NCBI GenBank assembly: GCA_910586765.1
Contig: CAJUJJ010000015.1
Coordinates: 1 to 49,956, forward strand
Direction: 5' to 3'
DNA: 49,956 nt
Source of the DNA: an uncultured Clostridia bacterium
GTDB lineage: Bacteria; Bacillota; Clostridia; Lachnospirales; Anaerotignaceae
The position numbers and the translations under genes are program-made. The stretch's first letter is position 1. Every line of letters begins with the position of its first letter. The notes under the pieces were generated by a model. The model worked only from the letters and a program-made list of their open reading frames with translations. It had not been told where the DNA came from and did not search any database. Shown here one piece after another: positions 28,140 through 37,900 of the stretch.

Positions 28140-28194
28140 AATCATCATTTTATTGTTTCATTCCAATTTACTGTGAGAAAGGAATAAAATAATT

Positions 28195-29955
28195 ATGAAT
28201 AAAAAAACAAAACATATTATTGTTGGAATACTTGGATTGCATTTAATTTATATTGGAGGATGTGCTAATAAAACAGGAGAAGTTTCATCTCCTAATGTTA
28301 TAACTGAAACAGACAATGATGCAACAATACAATCTTCTGAAAATTTAGACAATGATGCACCTGAATCAAAATCAAATGAAAAGAATGAAAATTATATTGG
28401 AAATGATTTATGGATTGAAAATTTAACTGATTTTTCAGAAGGAAGAGCCTGGGTACAATTTAGGGAGTCACATAGAGAAGATGGCAGTGTTGAAGCAGTT
28501 ATAGAATCTGCTGAAATTGCTATGAAAGAGGACGAAGAACGTATTTTCTATGAAATGCAAAATATAAATTGGCAGGGAAATGAAAGAGCTGCTCTAATTG
28601 ATACACAAGGAAAAATTATATGGGAATCAGAATTGACAGAAAATAATACTGTATTAACAAAGGCAAGCGAGTTTAAAAATGGACTAGCTTATGTTATATT
28701 TGATGGCAATGATAAAAGTAGTTATTTCATTATTGATACAGAAGGTAATATTACCTTTACACATGATTATAGTGAAGATTATAAAATTCTTTGTCATGGT
28801 AATGAACTATTTTTAGTAGCAGAGCATATTAAAAATTTTGATAGTAATGAATGGCAAATTGGTGCTATTGATAAAAATGGAAATATAGTTGCATCATTTC
28901 AAACATATGAAAAAATGCCTCCTTCTGAACCTAAAGCTGTTAAAATTCCACAGGGAGAAGCTCCAGACCCTAATTATGATTATTGGGGATATGTGGAATA
29001 TCAAAAACAAGTTGAAGCTTATGAAGAATATGCAAATTACAATTATACTCCAGAAGTAATATCCTTTGATGAAAATTATGTTTCATGCAAATATTGTGGA
29101 GGAAATGTTTTTCAAATTAATTTTAATGATTACTATGTTCTTTTAAATATAAATACACAACAAATCATATACACTCATTGCAACGAAGGTGGAAATAACA
29201 TACAAAATTTTATTTCTGACTTTGAAAATGGCAAAGCAAAGGTTTTATATGGTAATTATGACAATAACGCAATATGTACTCTTGAAACAAATGGTACAAT
29301 TACTCCTATTTTATCTAATATTTGGACAAAACGCCTTCTAGGAAAACAGGTCACATTAGTAGAAAAATATGGAAACAGTAAATTTCATGAAGGACTGATA
29401 TTTGTTCCATATAACTCATCTCTTGATAAAGAAGTTTTTATTGATAGAGAATTTTATGAGCAAACTGGAGATTTAGAAACAGCTACTGCAAATGGTTTCA
29501 CATTTCATACAGGTGTTTATTATAATATTAACGGAGAAGTTGTAATAGATTTTCCAGAGTATCGTGGGAAATATACATATGATTGTAGTTCCTTTTATAA
29601 TGGATATGCTGCTATGCAAATAATAGGAGCAGATGGGCTTTCCTATATTACTGCAATCAACAAAAATGGGGAAATGCAGTTTGAACCTATATTAGGTTTT
29701 GACGCTGTTTCTATCAGCGAAGATGCTAAATATATAACAGCTGTTAAAAATGGTTTGGTTACTATATTTGATATTAATGGCAATCCTCTTGTTAGCATAG
29801 AATATGCTGGTATCACTCCTGAAAATAGAGGATATGATAATATTTATAATGTTTATGATGGAGTCATTAAAATGAAAGATTTTTATGTAAATGTAGAAGA
29901 TGGGACGGTAATAGGATTACATGAGGGAAAAGATTTTTCTATTACAATACATTAA
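28195..29955 (+). CDS. WG-repeat lipoprotein
   Basis: The 586-residue protein begins with a lipoprotein signal (hydrophobic HIIVGILGLHLIYIG, lipobox IGGC, lipidated Cys23). The mature part has several imperfect WG-type repeats: FSEGRAWVQF, FKNGLAYVIFD, FENGKAKVLY, FYNGYAAMQI, each followed by strands with a D-x-x-G-x-I turn. WG repeats form beta-propeller-like surfaces. The protein should be tethered outside the membrane and present a binding surface. Natural partners are unknown. It is followed after 90 bp by another lipoprotein gene. Confidence 0.7.
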   Translation: MNKKTKHIIVGILGLHLIYIGGCANKTGEVSSPNVITETDNDATIQSSENLDNDAPESKSNEKNENYIGNDLWIENLTDFSEGRAWVQFRESHREDGSVEAVIESAEIAMKEDEERIFYEMQNINWQGNERAALIDTQGKIIWESELTENNTVLTKASEFKNGLAYVIFDGNDKSSYFIIDTEGNITFTHDYSEDYKILCHGNELFLVAEHIKNFDSNEWQIGAIDKNGNIVASFQTYEKMPPSEPKAVKIPQGEAPDPNYDYWGYVEYQKQVEAYEEYANYNYTPEVISFDENYVSCKYCGGNVFQINFNDYYVLLNINTQQIIYTHCNEGGNNIQNFISDFENGKAKVLYGNYDNNAICTLETNGTITPILSNIWTKRLLGKQVTLVEKYGNSKFHEGLIFVPYNSSLDKEVFIDREFYEQTGDLETATANGFTFHTGVYYNINGEVVIDFPEYRGKYTYDCSSFYNGYAAMQIIGADGLSYITAINKNGEMQFEPILGFDAVSISEDAKYITAVKNGLVTIFDINGNPLVSIEYAGITPENRGYDNIYNVYDGVIKMKDFYVNVEDGTVIGLHEGKDFSITIH

Positions 29956-30045
29956 CAATTCTATATTTATGAAAAAATTCAATGAAAAACAATATTTTAG
30001 AATCAAACAGTTTGTTCTAAAACCAAAAAAGAAAGGATTTTTAAA

Positions 30046-30780
30046 ATGAAGAAACTAATTGCATTGTCTGTATCAGCTGCTTTATTATTTTCAGCTTGTT
30101 CTAATGCCGCATTAAAAGATGCAGGAAAAGAATTAGAAGATACTATTTCAAATGTCACAAATGCCGATAATGAATATGTGTTAATGGTAAAAGGTGGATA
30201 TAGAGAAACAAATCCTGATTTAACCTATGGCAATGTGTTTGAACAATTTTTCGGCACTCCACGCTGGAAATATTTTAAAAGTGAAGATGGACAAGATGTA
30301 GTTGAGTTTACAGGTGACTGTATGTATGCTGATGCTCAAGTAAAAGCAAGAATTCAATTTATTGTTGATGAAGAAAATGGTACATTTGAAGCAGCTGCCC
30401 TTGCATTTAACGAAGTGCCTCAAACAGATATATTACTACTTTCTCTTATTTCAAAAGCATTTGAAGAAGCTGAGCCTACTGGGCAAGAAAGTATAAATGA
30501 AACAGAATTTGTTGAACAAGAAAATTTTACAGCAGAGGAAGCAGTACAGCTTCTCAATAACTGGCTAGAAAATCATCCAATGGTATATGATTGTGAATTT
30601 GAATATAACGGTGAGAGAACTTTGTACTCTGGAGGTCCTGAAGTATATGATTTTTATTTAATATTAGATGATGATGCTTGGTATCCTGTTACCGTAGAAA
30701 AAAGCACAGGCGAAATATGGGTTGACATTGGACAGGAAGTATTATTAATTGATGAATTCTACTCTATCTTTTGTAATTAA
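30046..30780 (+). CDS. Lipoprotein, 244 aa
   Basis: A lipoprotein signal (MKKLIALSVSAALLFSAC) places the lipidated cysteine at residue 18. The mature protein is acidic, with a C-terminal strand-rich region (ENFTAEEAVQLLNNWL, later FYLILDDDAWYPVTVEKSTG, EIWVDI) resembling clostridial lipoproteins of unknown function. The ribosome site AGAAAGGA precedes ATG 30046. It lies between the WG-repeat lipoprotein and the 366-residue protein, so two surface lipoproteins are encoded in tandem. Confidence 0.7.
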   Translation: MKKLIALSVSAALLFSACSNAALKDAGKELEDTISNVTNADNEYVLMVKGGYRETNPDLTYGNVFEQFFGTPRWKYFKSEDGQDVVEFTGDCMYADAQVKARIQFIVDEENGTFEAAALAFNEVPQTDILLLSLISKAFEEAEPTGQESINETEFVEQENFTAEEAVQLLNNWLENHPMVYDCEFEYNGERTLYSGGPEVYDFYLILDDDAWYPVTVEKSTGEIWVDIGQEVLLIDEFYSIFCN

Positions 30781-30809
30781 ATTTAATAAATACATATGAG
30801 GAGGATATT

Positions 30810-31910
30810 ATGGACAATCAAACAAATTCAGGAGAAATAAATATTTTTAACTTTCTAAAACAAGCAGGCAATTTTGATATTGCTCCTTATGAGGGCAATA
30901 TCAATTTTGAGGATAACAGCAAGTATAGCAAATTAGAATTAAATACAGCACAAAAAATACATATCAATGCACTATTACAACAACTTCCTTCTGCAGTAAT
31001 GGCAGAAAAGTTGCCTCAAATGTATACCATTACTTTCCCAGAAGGACTACCTCATACATTAATGCAACTAAAAAATGGTGGTTTCTCAACCTCTATTATT
31101 GGCATAAACGGAAAAATTGCAGGAGCAGCATCTCTCACACCTATGGTAGCAGAGGCTGCAATACTTGGATTTTTTACGGCAATGTCCGTAATCACAGGTC
31201 AATTTTTCTTATTTCAAATTAACAAGGAATTGAAAAAGATAAATCAGTCACTTGATAAAATTGTAGAATTTCTTTATGGGGATAAAAAAGCAGAACTGAT
31301 GTCAGAGGTTAATTTTACAAAATATGTATATCAAAACTATACTTCTATTATGACACATGAACAACAAAGAATCGCTACTATCTCTGGACTTCAACAGGCA
31401 AAAAAAGTAGCGATAAAAGATGTCGAATTTTATATGTGTGATTTAGAAAATACTGTAAATGATATGAAAGAAAATTGGAACATTGGTACAAATATTGGAC
31501 ATTGCTATCAAAGTAAAGATTGTCTTGAACTCTCTATGCAGCTTTACATTATGAGTACTTTACTTGAAATGTATTATTCCCAAAATTATGATAAAAATTA
31601 CATAAAGTACATTGAAGATGAAATATGTAGTTATATCAGAAAATCTGAAAAACGTATGCTAAAAAGTTTTAGCTCATTGCAAACAGTTCTTGACAAAGCA
31701 AATCCCAAAAAGATGAAGGATAAAAATGGTAAGATGATAGACAAAGATAAACTACGAGAGCAATGCAATAAAGTAGTTCAAATTCTTGAAGATGAAGAAG
31801 AGACTCCTATGCAAAAGTCATTACATTCTATATTACAGGCAGCAACCAAAAAAACAGAATACTATCTTACTAATAATGGAGATGTGTATTCTAAAGTATT
31901 AAATTCATAA
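30810..31910 (+). CDS. 366-aa protein with a membrane hairpin and coiled coil
   Basis: The N-terminal 90 residues are soluble. Hydrophobic segments follow near 97-132 (GKIAGAASLTPMVAEAAILG, then FFTAMSVITGQFFLF), then a helix KKINQSLDKIVEFL and a long helical C-terminal region with charged heptads. The layout, with a glycine/alanine-rich membrane hairpin next to coiled coil, recalls bacterial pore-forming or contact-dependent toxins, but I cannot name a family. GAGGAGG precedes ATG 30810. A strong terminator follows its stop codon, so expression of the genes beyond may need another promoter. Confidence 0.6.
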   Translation: MDNQTNSGEINIFNFLKQAGNFDIAPYEGNINFEDNSKYSKLELNTAQKIHINALLQQLPSAVMAEKLPQMYTITFPEGLPHTLMQLKNGGFSTSIIGINGKIAGAASLTPMVAEAAILGFFTAMSVITGQFFLFQINKELKKINQSLDKIVEFLYGDKKAELMSEVNFTKYVYQNYTSIMTHEQQRIATISGLQQAKKVAIKDVEFYMCDLENTVNDMKENWNIGTNIGHCYQSKDCLELSMQLYIMSTLLEMYYSQNYDKNYIKYIEDEICSYIRKSEKRMLKSFSSLQTVLDKANPKKMKDKNGKMIDKDKLREQCNKVVQILEDEEETPMQKSLHSILQAATKKTEYYLTNNGDVYSKVLNS

Positions 31911-31912
31911 AG

Positions 31913-31956
31913 ATATATCAAGTACTCTCTATTTGGAGAGTACTTGATATATTTTC
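31913..31956 (+). terminator. Strong rho-independent terminator inside the cargo island
   Basis: A perfect 17 bp stem (left arm 31913-31929, right arm 31936-31952) is followed by TTTTCGTTT. It splits the island into an upstream set (membrane and lipoproteins) and a downstream set (zinc ribbon, PARG, EcsC, patatin). Confidence 0.85.
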
Positions 31957-31976
31957 GTTTAGGGGAGGCGTTATCA

Positions 31977-32132
31977 TTGAAAATAAAAAAATTGATTACC
32001 AAAATAAAACCACCATGTTACAAATGTCATTATAAACTAGGGTTAGTACATACATTAGTCAATCCTTGCCCACAATGTAAAGAAAATAACTATTCCTTAT
32101 TTAATCAATTTCAAAAAAATAGTAACTTATAG
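31977..32132 (+). CDS. Small zinc-ribbon protein, 51 aa
   Basis: A TTG at 31977 follows AGGGGAGG at 31961-31968 and opens a 51-residue frame with two cysteine pairs (CYKC near 14-17 and CPQC near 32-35), i.e. a four-cysteine zinc ribbon, with a basic N-terminus (MKIKKLITKIK). Such mini zinc ribbons may bind nucleic acid or scaffold a partner. It ends 12 bp before the PARG-like gene and is probably co-transcribed with it. Confidence 0.55.
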   Translation: MKIKKLITKIKPPCYKCHYKLGLVHTLVNPCPQCKENNYSLFNQFQKNSNL

Positions 32133-32144
32133 GAGGAAAAACTG

Positions 32145-32897
32145 ATGAAAGAAAATAATAATTGGAAAAAAAGTGATGAAAGAGCAGAAATTGCTAAAAA
32201 GCATATTAGAGAGATGGAACAAAAATATTCTAAAGAAATAGAATTTTCAGTAGAAAACACAATAGAATATCCCCATTATCCACATAAAGAAAAAATCATT
32301 ATAGATGATTTAGATAGTGTATCTGCAATATTCAAATACTACTCTGGTAAAACAGCTCTTCTAAATTTTGCTTCTTATGTAAGTCCAGGCGGTGGCTTTA
32401 TAAGAGGTACTCTTGCACAAGAAGAAGATTTATGTCATAAAAGCACATTATATAATGTCTTGTCACAATTCCAAGACAGTTTTTATGAACCAAATAAGAA
32501 GTATCTTAATCGTCAATTATATGAAAATAAGGCATTATATAACAAAGATATTTTGTTTATTCAGGATAATAGAAAATTAAAATGTGATGTTATCACTTGT
32601 GCTGCTCCTGATTATAGAAAAGCAAAACATGAAGTAACATACAAAGAAAACTTGGATGTTTTGGAAAGCAGAATAAAATTCATTATTGATATAGCAGAAG
32701 AACAAAAAGTTGAGACATTGATACTTGGTGCGTTTGGTTGTGGGGCATTTGGACAAGACCCTAATAAAGTTGCTCCACTTTTTAAGAAACATCTTAAAAA
32801 ATACCTCAGTGAATCAGAACATATTGAAACTATCATTTTCGCAATTCCTGATAGAAATAGTTCTAACTATATTACCTTTAAAAGAGTATTTTCATAA
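32145..32897 (+). CDS. Bacterial-type poly(ADP-ribose) glycohydrolase-like macrodomain (TIGR02452 family)
   Basis: The 250-residue protein has the catalytic PARG signature: the phosphate-binding GGG at 82-84 followed by QEE at 92-94 (PGGGFIRGTLAQEEDLC). Flanking family elements are LLNFAS, DVITCAAPDYRK, and LILGAFGCGAFGQDP (the macrodomain loop). Members bind ADP-ribose and remove it from proteins or DNA. In an accessory island this suggests reversal of ADP-ribosylation made by a host or competing toxin, or by an unseen partner. AGGAGG lies before ATG 32145. No ADP-ribosyltransferase was seen nearby. Confidence 0.88.
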   Translation: MKENNNWKKSDERAEIAKKHIREMEQKYSKEIEFSVENTIEYPHYPHKEKIIIDDLDSVSAIFKYYSGKTALLNFASYVSPGGGFIRGTLAQEEDLCHKSTLYNVLSQFQDSFYEPNKKYLNRQLYENKALYNKDILFIQDNRKLKCDVITCAAPDYRKAKHEVTYKENLDVLESRIKFIIDIAEEQKVETLILGAFGCGAFGQDPNKVAPLFKKHLKKYLSESEHIETIIFAIPDRNSSNYITFKRVFS

Positions 32898-33035
32898 TAA
32901 TGTTAGAAATGTTTTATTGATAGGTATTAAAAAATGAAGGGTAATTTTTATGAGTGGAAATTTGTCTTTAATTTTGCATCCACTGATAAAATAAATTATA
33001 ATAAAAGCAATATAAATTTGAAAGAAGGAAATATT

Positions 33036-33803
33036 GTGAATAAAGAAATCAGTTTTGATGTTATTTTAGCCGAAGCAACCAAATTACCAACAGTAAGAAT
33101 TGATAGAGCAGAATTTTTAAAATCTGCTCTATCGAAATATTTTGATAAAGATACCGTAAATAAAGCAATTTCTGAAAATCCTGCATATGCGGGAATTTCT
33201 GTTGATAAAATAAAAAAAATTGCAAGAGCCTGTATTGATTATGAAACGACAAAAGTAACACTTCTTTCTGCAGCAGCAGGAGTTCCTGGTGGATTTGCTA
33301 TGTTTGGTACAGTACCAGCAGATTTAACACAATATTTTGCTCATGTTCTTAGGATTTTGCAAAAATTGATATATTTATATGGGTGGCAGGAATTATTTGA
33401 TGAAAATGGTCAAATGGATGATGGAACAAAAAATTTGCTGACGCTATTTGTTGGCATTATGTTTGGTGTAAATGGTACAGTTGGAGTAATTGCAAAAATA
33501 TCAGAAGCTGCTGCCCAAAAAGCTGCAAAAAATTTTGCACAAAAGGCTCTTGCAAAAGAAGTAACACAGCTAACTGTACAAAAAGTTGTTACAAATTTAG
33601 GAGTAAAAATAACAAAAGATGGAGTATTAAAGGCTTCTTCTAAATTCATTCCATTGATAGGAGCAGTTGCTTCTGGAGGTGTTACCTATGTCACTTATAG
33701 ACCTATGGCAATAAAGTTACAAAAACATCTATCAAAAATGAAACTTGCAGACCCCGAATTTGTAAAACAACATTATGGAAATGAGGAGAGAACACAAAAA
33801 TGA
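33036..33803 (+). CDS. EcsC-family-like protein
   Basis: A 255-residue protein. After a helical N-terminus it has the EcsC-type core: KVTLLSAAAGVPGGFAMFGT, then VPADLTQYFAHVLRILQKL and IYLYGW (about 78-122). A second hydrophobic/alanine-rich region (LTLFVGIMFGVNGTVGVIAK) and a glycine-rich PLIGAVASGGVTYVTYRP near the C-terminus follow, probably membrane-associated. GTG 33036 was preferred to ATG 32934 because GAAGGA at 33024-33029 fits it. Its stop overlaps the start of the patatin gene by 4 bp (ATGA), so the two are translationally coupled and may form a complex. EcsC biochemistry is unknown. Confidence 0.65.
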   Translation: MNKEISFDVILAEATKLPTVRIDRAEFLKSALSKYFDKDTVNKAISENPAYAGISVDKIKKIARACIDYETTKVTLLSAAAGVPGGFAMFGTVPADLTQYFAHVLRILQKLIYLYGWQELFDENGQMDDGTKNLLTLFVGIMFGVNGTVGVIAKISEAAAQKAAKNFAQKALAKEVTQLTVQKVVTNLGVKITKDGVLKASSKFIPLIGAVASGGVTYVTYRPMAIKLQKHLSKMKLADPEFVKQHYGNEERTQK

Positions 33804-34624
33804 AAATAGGTCTTGTATTAGCAGGAGGAGGAGGCAGAGGAGCTTATCAAATAGGGGTATGGAAAGCTTTACGTGAAACAGGACTTGAAAATAGCATTAC
33901 GTCTGTATCTGGCACTTCTGTTGGTGCATTGAATGGAGCATTATTTGTTCAAAATGATTTAGATTTAGCTCAAAATGTTTGGAAATCAATATCTACAAGC
34001 AAAATTTTAACTTCAAAATTTCATACCCACCACAATTTTGCACGTTTATCATTGTTTGAGCGAGATGGACTAGAAAAAATAATAGATGACAATTTAGACA
34101 TGAAATGTTTTGATAAAAGTAAATTGCATTGCTGGGTAACTTGTGTATGCACAGATGTTTTTAAAAGACAAAATTTTAATGATAAGACTTATAAATATAT
34201 AGATAAAAATGTAGAATATTTTAATTTGAAGTATGTTAAAAATAATGCCACAAGAAAGAAAATTATTTTAGCAACATCTGCTATGCCTTTTGCTTTTCCA
34301 GAGGAAACAATAGAAGGACATACCTATTGCGACGGCGGAACAAGGCTGAGGAGAAGTAACAATGTTCCAATAAAACCTCTTTATGAGGTAGACAAATGCA
34401 ATATCATTTTTATTGTGCATTTAGATAAAATGGATAGACCTATTAAGCAAAAAAGATTTCCAAATACAACCTTTTTTGAAATTTTCCCGAAACATAGCAT
34501 GGGAAATTTATGGAATGCAGATGGGATATTGGATTTTACAGCAAAAGGAGCAAAACGACGAATGCAGCAAGGATATGATGATACCTACCCTATTTTTCAA
34601 AAAATTAAATATTCACTAAAATAA
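33800..34624 (+). CDS. Patatin-like phospholipase
   Basis: The 274-residue protein has all patatin hallmarks: the oxyanion loop GGGGRGAYQIG (9-19), nucleophile Ser40 in GTSVG, and the dyad aspartate Asp178 in CDGGTR. Patatins hydrolyse phospholipid acyl chains; in bacteria they act as toxins or as effectors in anti-phage systems such as CapV of CBASS. No cyclic-nucleotide synthase is seen here; the coupled partner is the EcsC-like protein. It has no signal peptide, so it acts inside the cell on its own membrane or requires release. It lies at the end of the island, followed by a small hydrophobic peptide gene. Confidence 0.92.
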   Translation: MKIGLVLAGGGGRGAYQIGVWKALRETGLENSITSVSGTSVGALNGALFVQNDLDLAQNVWKSISTSKILTSKFHTHHNFARLSLFERDGLEKIIDDNLDMKCFDKSKLHCWVTCVCTDVFKRQNFNDKTYKYIDKNVEYFNLKYVKNNATRKKIILATSAMPFAFPEETIEGHTYCDGGTRLRRSNNVPIKPLYEVDKCNIIFIVHLDKMDRPIKQKRFPNTTFFEIFPKHSMGNLWNADGILDFTAKGAKRRMQQGYDDTYPIFQKIKYSLK

Positions 34625-34747
34625 TCATTCTCTTTTATCCTATATGCAAAATTTATAATGATATATTCTATCAATAGTGATGAAATAAATATAAATCATC
34701 TATTAGTATCTTGTTATAAAGCATATAAAAAGAAGGGAGAATGAAAA

Positions 34748-34852
34748 GTGAAATTAGTAGAAAACATTTTAAAAGCAGCTGCAGCATTGATTGCCTCAGC
34801 GATGGCTATTGTCAAATTTGTAAATATTATCAGAAAAATGGCAACAGCATAA
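34748..34852 (+). CDS. Hydrophobic alpha-helical peptide, 34 aa
   Basis: A GTG at 34748, about 9 bp after AAGGGAG (34732-34738), opens a 34-codon frame (MKLVENILKAAAALIASAMA, then IVKFVNIIRKMATA). The peptide is a single long amphipathic/hydrophobic helix with lysines at both ends, like a membrane-active peptide, holin-like peptide or type I toxin. An overlapping ATG frame at 34741 (41 codons, four cysteines) also exists, but its spacing from the site is too short. A terminator follows at 34878. Position right after the patatin gene suggests a functional link. The peptide is a prediction from sequence only. Confidence 0.5.
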   Translation: MKLVENILKAAAALIASAMAIVKFVNIIRKMATA

Positions 34853-34877
34853 TTACAACAACTTAACAAAAAAGCAT

Positions 34878-34912
34878 AAAACAGGGCTTCCCATTGTGAG
34901 AAGTCCTGTTTT
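34878..34912 (+). terminator. Rho-independent terminator ending the cargo island
   Basis: AAAACAGGGCTTC pairs with GAAGTCCTGTTTT (one G-U position) across an 8-9 base loop and ends in a T-run. It separates the small peptide from the helicase gene of the next module. Confidence 0.8.
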
Positions 34913-34945
34913 GTATGCTCCAAAATCAATATAGGAGGGATTGAT

Positions 34946-37900
34946 ATGACACAATCAAACTTAATGAAAATGGAGTATTTCGATTTAAAGTCAGAAACTC
35001 GTTTAGAAACTTATGCCGATACCGTAGTGATAGAAAAAGAAAACAATACTTGTTATATTGCTGCAATTCGATTTGGTGGCTATCCCGAAAGTGTCAAAGG
35101 TATGAGCGAAGCTATTTATGGTGGAGGTTCTATTACGATTGAGACAAACGATGATATTATGACATTACATAGTCGCGTAAAACAATATCGCAAAGAACTC
35201 TCTCATGATGGTATTTATGCAGAAGCAACGCTAATGATTCAAGATGAAGAACAACGTACAAACCATGACGAAAGTGAAAGTGGCAAACCTCGCAAATGTT
35301 ATTTATTCTGTGAGCAGGGAGACAGCAACCACTTATTTGAAGAACTGGATAAGAAAACCAGCATACCTTTAATACCAGAGTTCAAGGAATATGTTTTAAC
35401 AGAGCTACAAAACAGAGATATTTTAAAGCCTTTGCAAGTCATTTCCAGTCAACAAAAATTTGATGTCTGGCTACTTACAATGACAGAAAATGAAAAAAAT
35501 ATTGTTGCAGTAATGAATGATGGTTTAAAATCTGGTGCTATTTGTATTCCTGATTCTCATGATAACAAATTCCCTGCTATTCATTCTGTGACGCAATATC
35601 TAAATACATTTGGTATTATGATTGCAGAACGCATTAAAAATCAGTTTCAGCCATTGTTTGACCCAGCAAAGGAAATGCTATCACCAGAAATATTAGCAGT
35701 AAATGATAATATCAAACAGAATGTGGGATATAGTTTATATGACGCACAGCTTGCTGTTTGTGAGGCACACAAACGCTGTTTAGAACAAAAGAAAGCGACT
35801 TTATGTATTGCAGAGTGTGGTTCCGGCAAAACAAAAATAGGAATTACTGCACTTCATGCTTATCAGCAAAAAAAGAAGCAATCTAAACATTTTAATATTG
35901 TTTTGTGTCCTTCTCATATGACCAAAAAGTGGATAAGAGAAATTGAAGAATCTTTACCAGATACTTTTGCAGTTGCGATTAACAGTATTACAGAATTACA
36001 TACAGCATATAACACATATGAACAAGATAACAAAACCTGCTATGTCATTATGTCAAAAGAAAAAGCTCGTGATGGTTATATGAAACGTCCTGCTGTAATA
36101 TGGAATCAGAGAAAAAAGGCATTCCTTTGCCCTGACTGCCATAAGCCTATCGAAATGGATTTTATTGACGAGGGTTCTAAATACAAAGTACCAGCAGACG
36201 CATTATTCTTCAAAAAAGAAAACAAGCAAAATCATAAATGTGAGCATTGTGGTTCTTTACTTTGGACAGCACTATTACCAGAGCAACAATCAGAGTGGGT
36301 AAAAGTTTCTAAATTTGGTTTTGTTCATCGTAAACACGCCTATCAGTATTTAGAGGGATTACAGAAAAAGCCTGCACTATATCATGCAATACAGAAAATT
36401 GCAGAAAATCCAGAGGGTTATTTTACCAATGCTGGTGCTTATAGACGTTTCTCTTTATCAACGTATATCAAAAAGCAAATGCGTGGAAAAATAGACGGCT
36501 TGATTATTGATGAACTCCACAATTATAACAACAATTCTGGGCAGGGAGATGCTATGGGAGAATTGTTTCAGACAGCACATAAAGTAGTAGGCATGACTGC
36601 AACATTGATAAATGGTTATAGTTCTGGCATATTCTATTTATTGTATCGTATTGCACCAAGTCTTATGCTCAAAGATGGGAAGCATTATGATAAATCCACT
36701 GAATTTAATACAGAATATGGTGTAACAGAAAGTGTATACGAAATAGCAGCTCCAGATTATAACTCTAATCGTCGTACTTCAAAAAAGAAACTGAGAGAGC
36801 GTCAACTTCCAGGCGTTTCTCCATTGGTATACTCTCGTTTTCTTATGGATTCAGCAGCGTTTTTAAGCCTAAATGATATGGGAAAAAATCTTCCAGAGTA
36901 TGAAGAAATTCCGATACAGTTGCAAATGAGTGAAGAAGTAGCACAAGAATATTCTCGTCTTGAGTCAGAATTTAAAAATATTCTATGTTCCCAAAAAGAT
37001 ATTTCTAAAAAAATACTATCCTCTTATTTAGGTCTGCTGACAGTTTATCCAGACCAACCCTATGACCAAAAACCTATCGTTCATCCTATTACGGGTAATG
37101 ATATTATCATACCAAAAGATACTTCTAGCTTTCAAGAATTGCATGAAAAAGATTACTCTGTATTAGATGTAGTACAAAATAAAACAGCAGTAGGTGGACG
37201 TGTGCTAATTTATACCAGTTGGATAAGAACAGACACACAAGAAAAACTCTATAAACTTCTTGCAGAAAACGGATATAGAGTGAGTATATTAACTGCTTCT
37301 GTGCCACCAAACAAGCGAGAAGAATGGGTAGAAAATCAAGTCAGAGAGGGGATTCAAGTGCTTATCACCAATCCTAGTCTTGTGGAAACAGGCTTAGATT
37401 TGAATGACTTTACTACACTATATTATTACAATATCGCCTACAATCTCTTTACATTACGACAATCTTCCAGACGTTCTTGGAGAATCAATCAAAAAGCACC
37501 AAGAATTGAAGTTTATTTCTCTTACTATGAAGGAACGATGCAAAATAGGGCAATTAAGTTAATGGCATCTAAATTAGCAGCAGCTGGCATGATTGAAGGC
37601 AATTTTACAGAAGAAGGATTAGCAGCAATGTCTGATTGCACCGATATGACAACAGCACTTGCTCGTGAGTTGACACAAGGCATCAAAAATGAAGTAGAGG
37701 ATTTAAGTGCTGTATTTAAGAAAATGGCAATATTAAAACCAGCAGCAGAACAAGTAACGCTTGAAACAGTTTCCAGTGAAGTAGAGGATATTGCTATTGC
37801 ACCTATAGAACCTACCTATCCAACAACAATTATAGATGATACATCAGAAATGACCATATACAGTACAAATGCACCTTTTGCAGCATCTGCTTTACTTTCC

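Noticed and set aside
33800..34624. CBASS system built on the patatin gene
   Set aside because: No cyclic-nucleotide synthase (CD-NTase) or Cap2/Cap3 pair adjoins it. The ThiF and JAB genes further downstream belong to a separate operon behind a terminator and are closer to PRTRC types.
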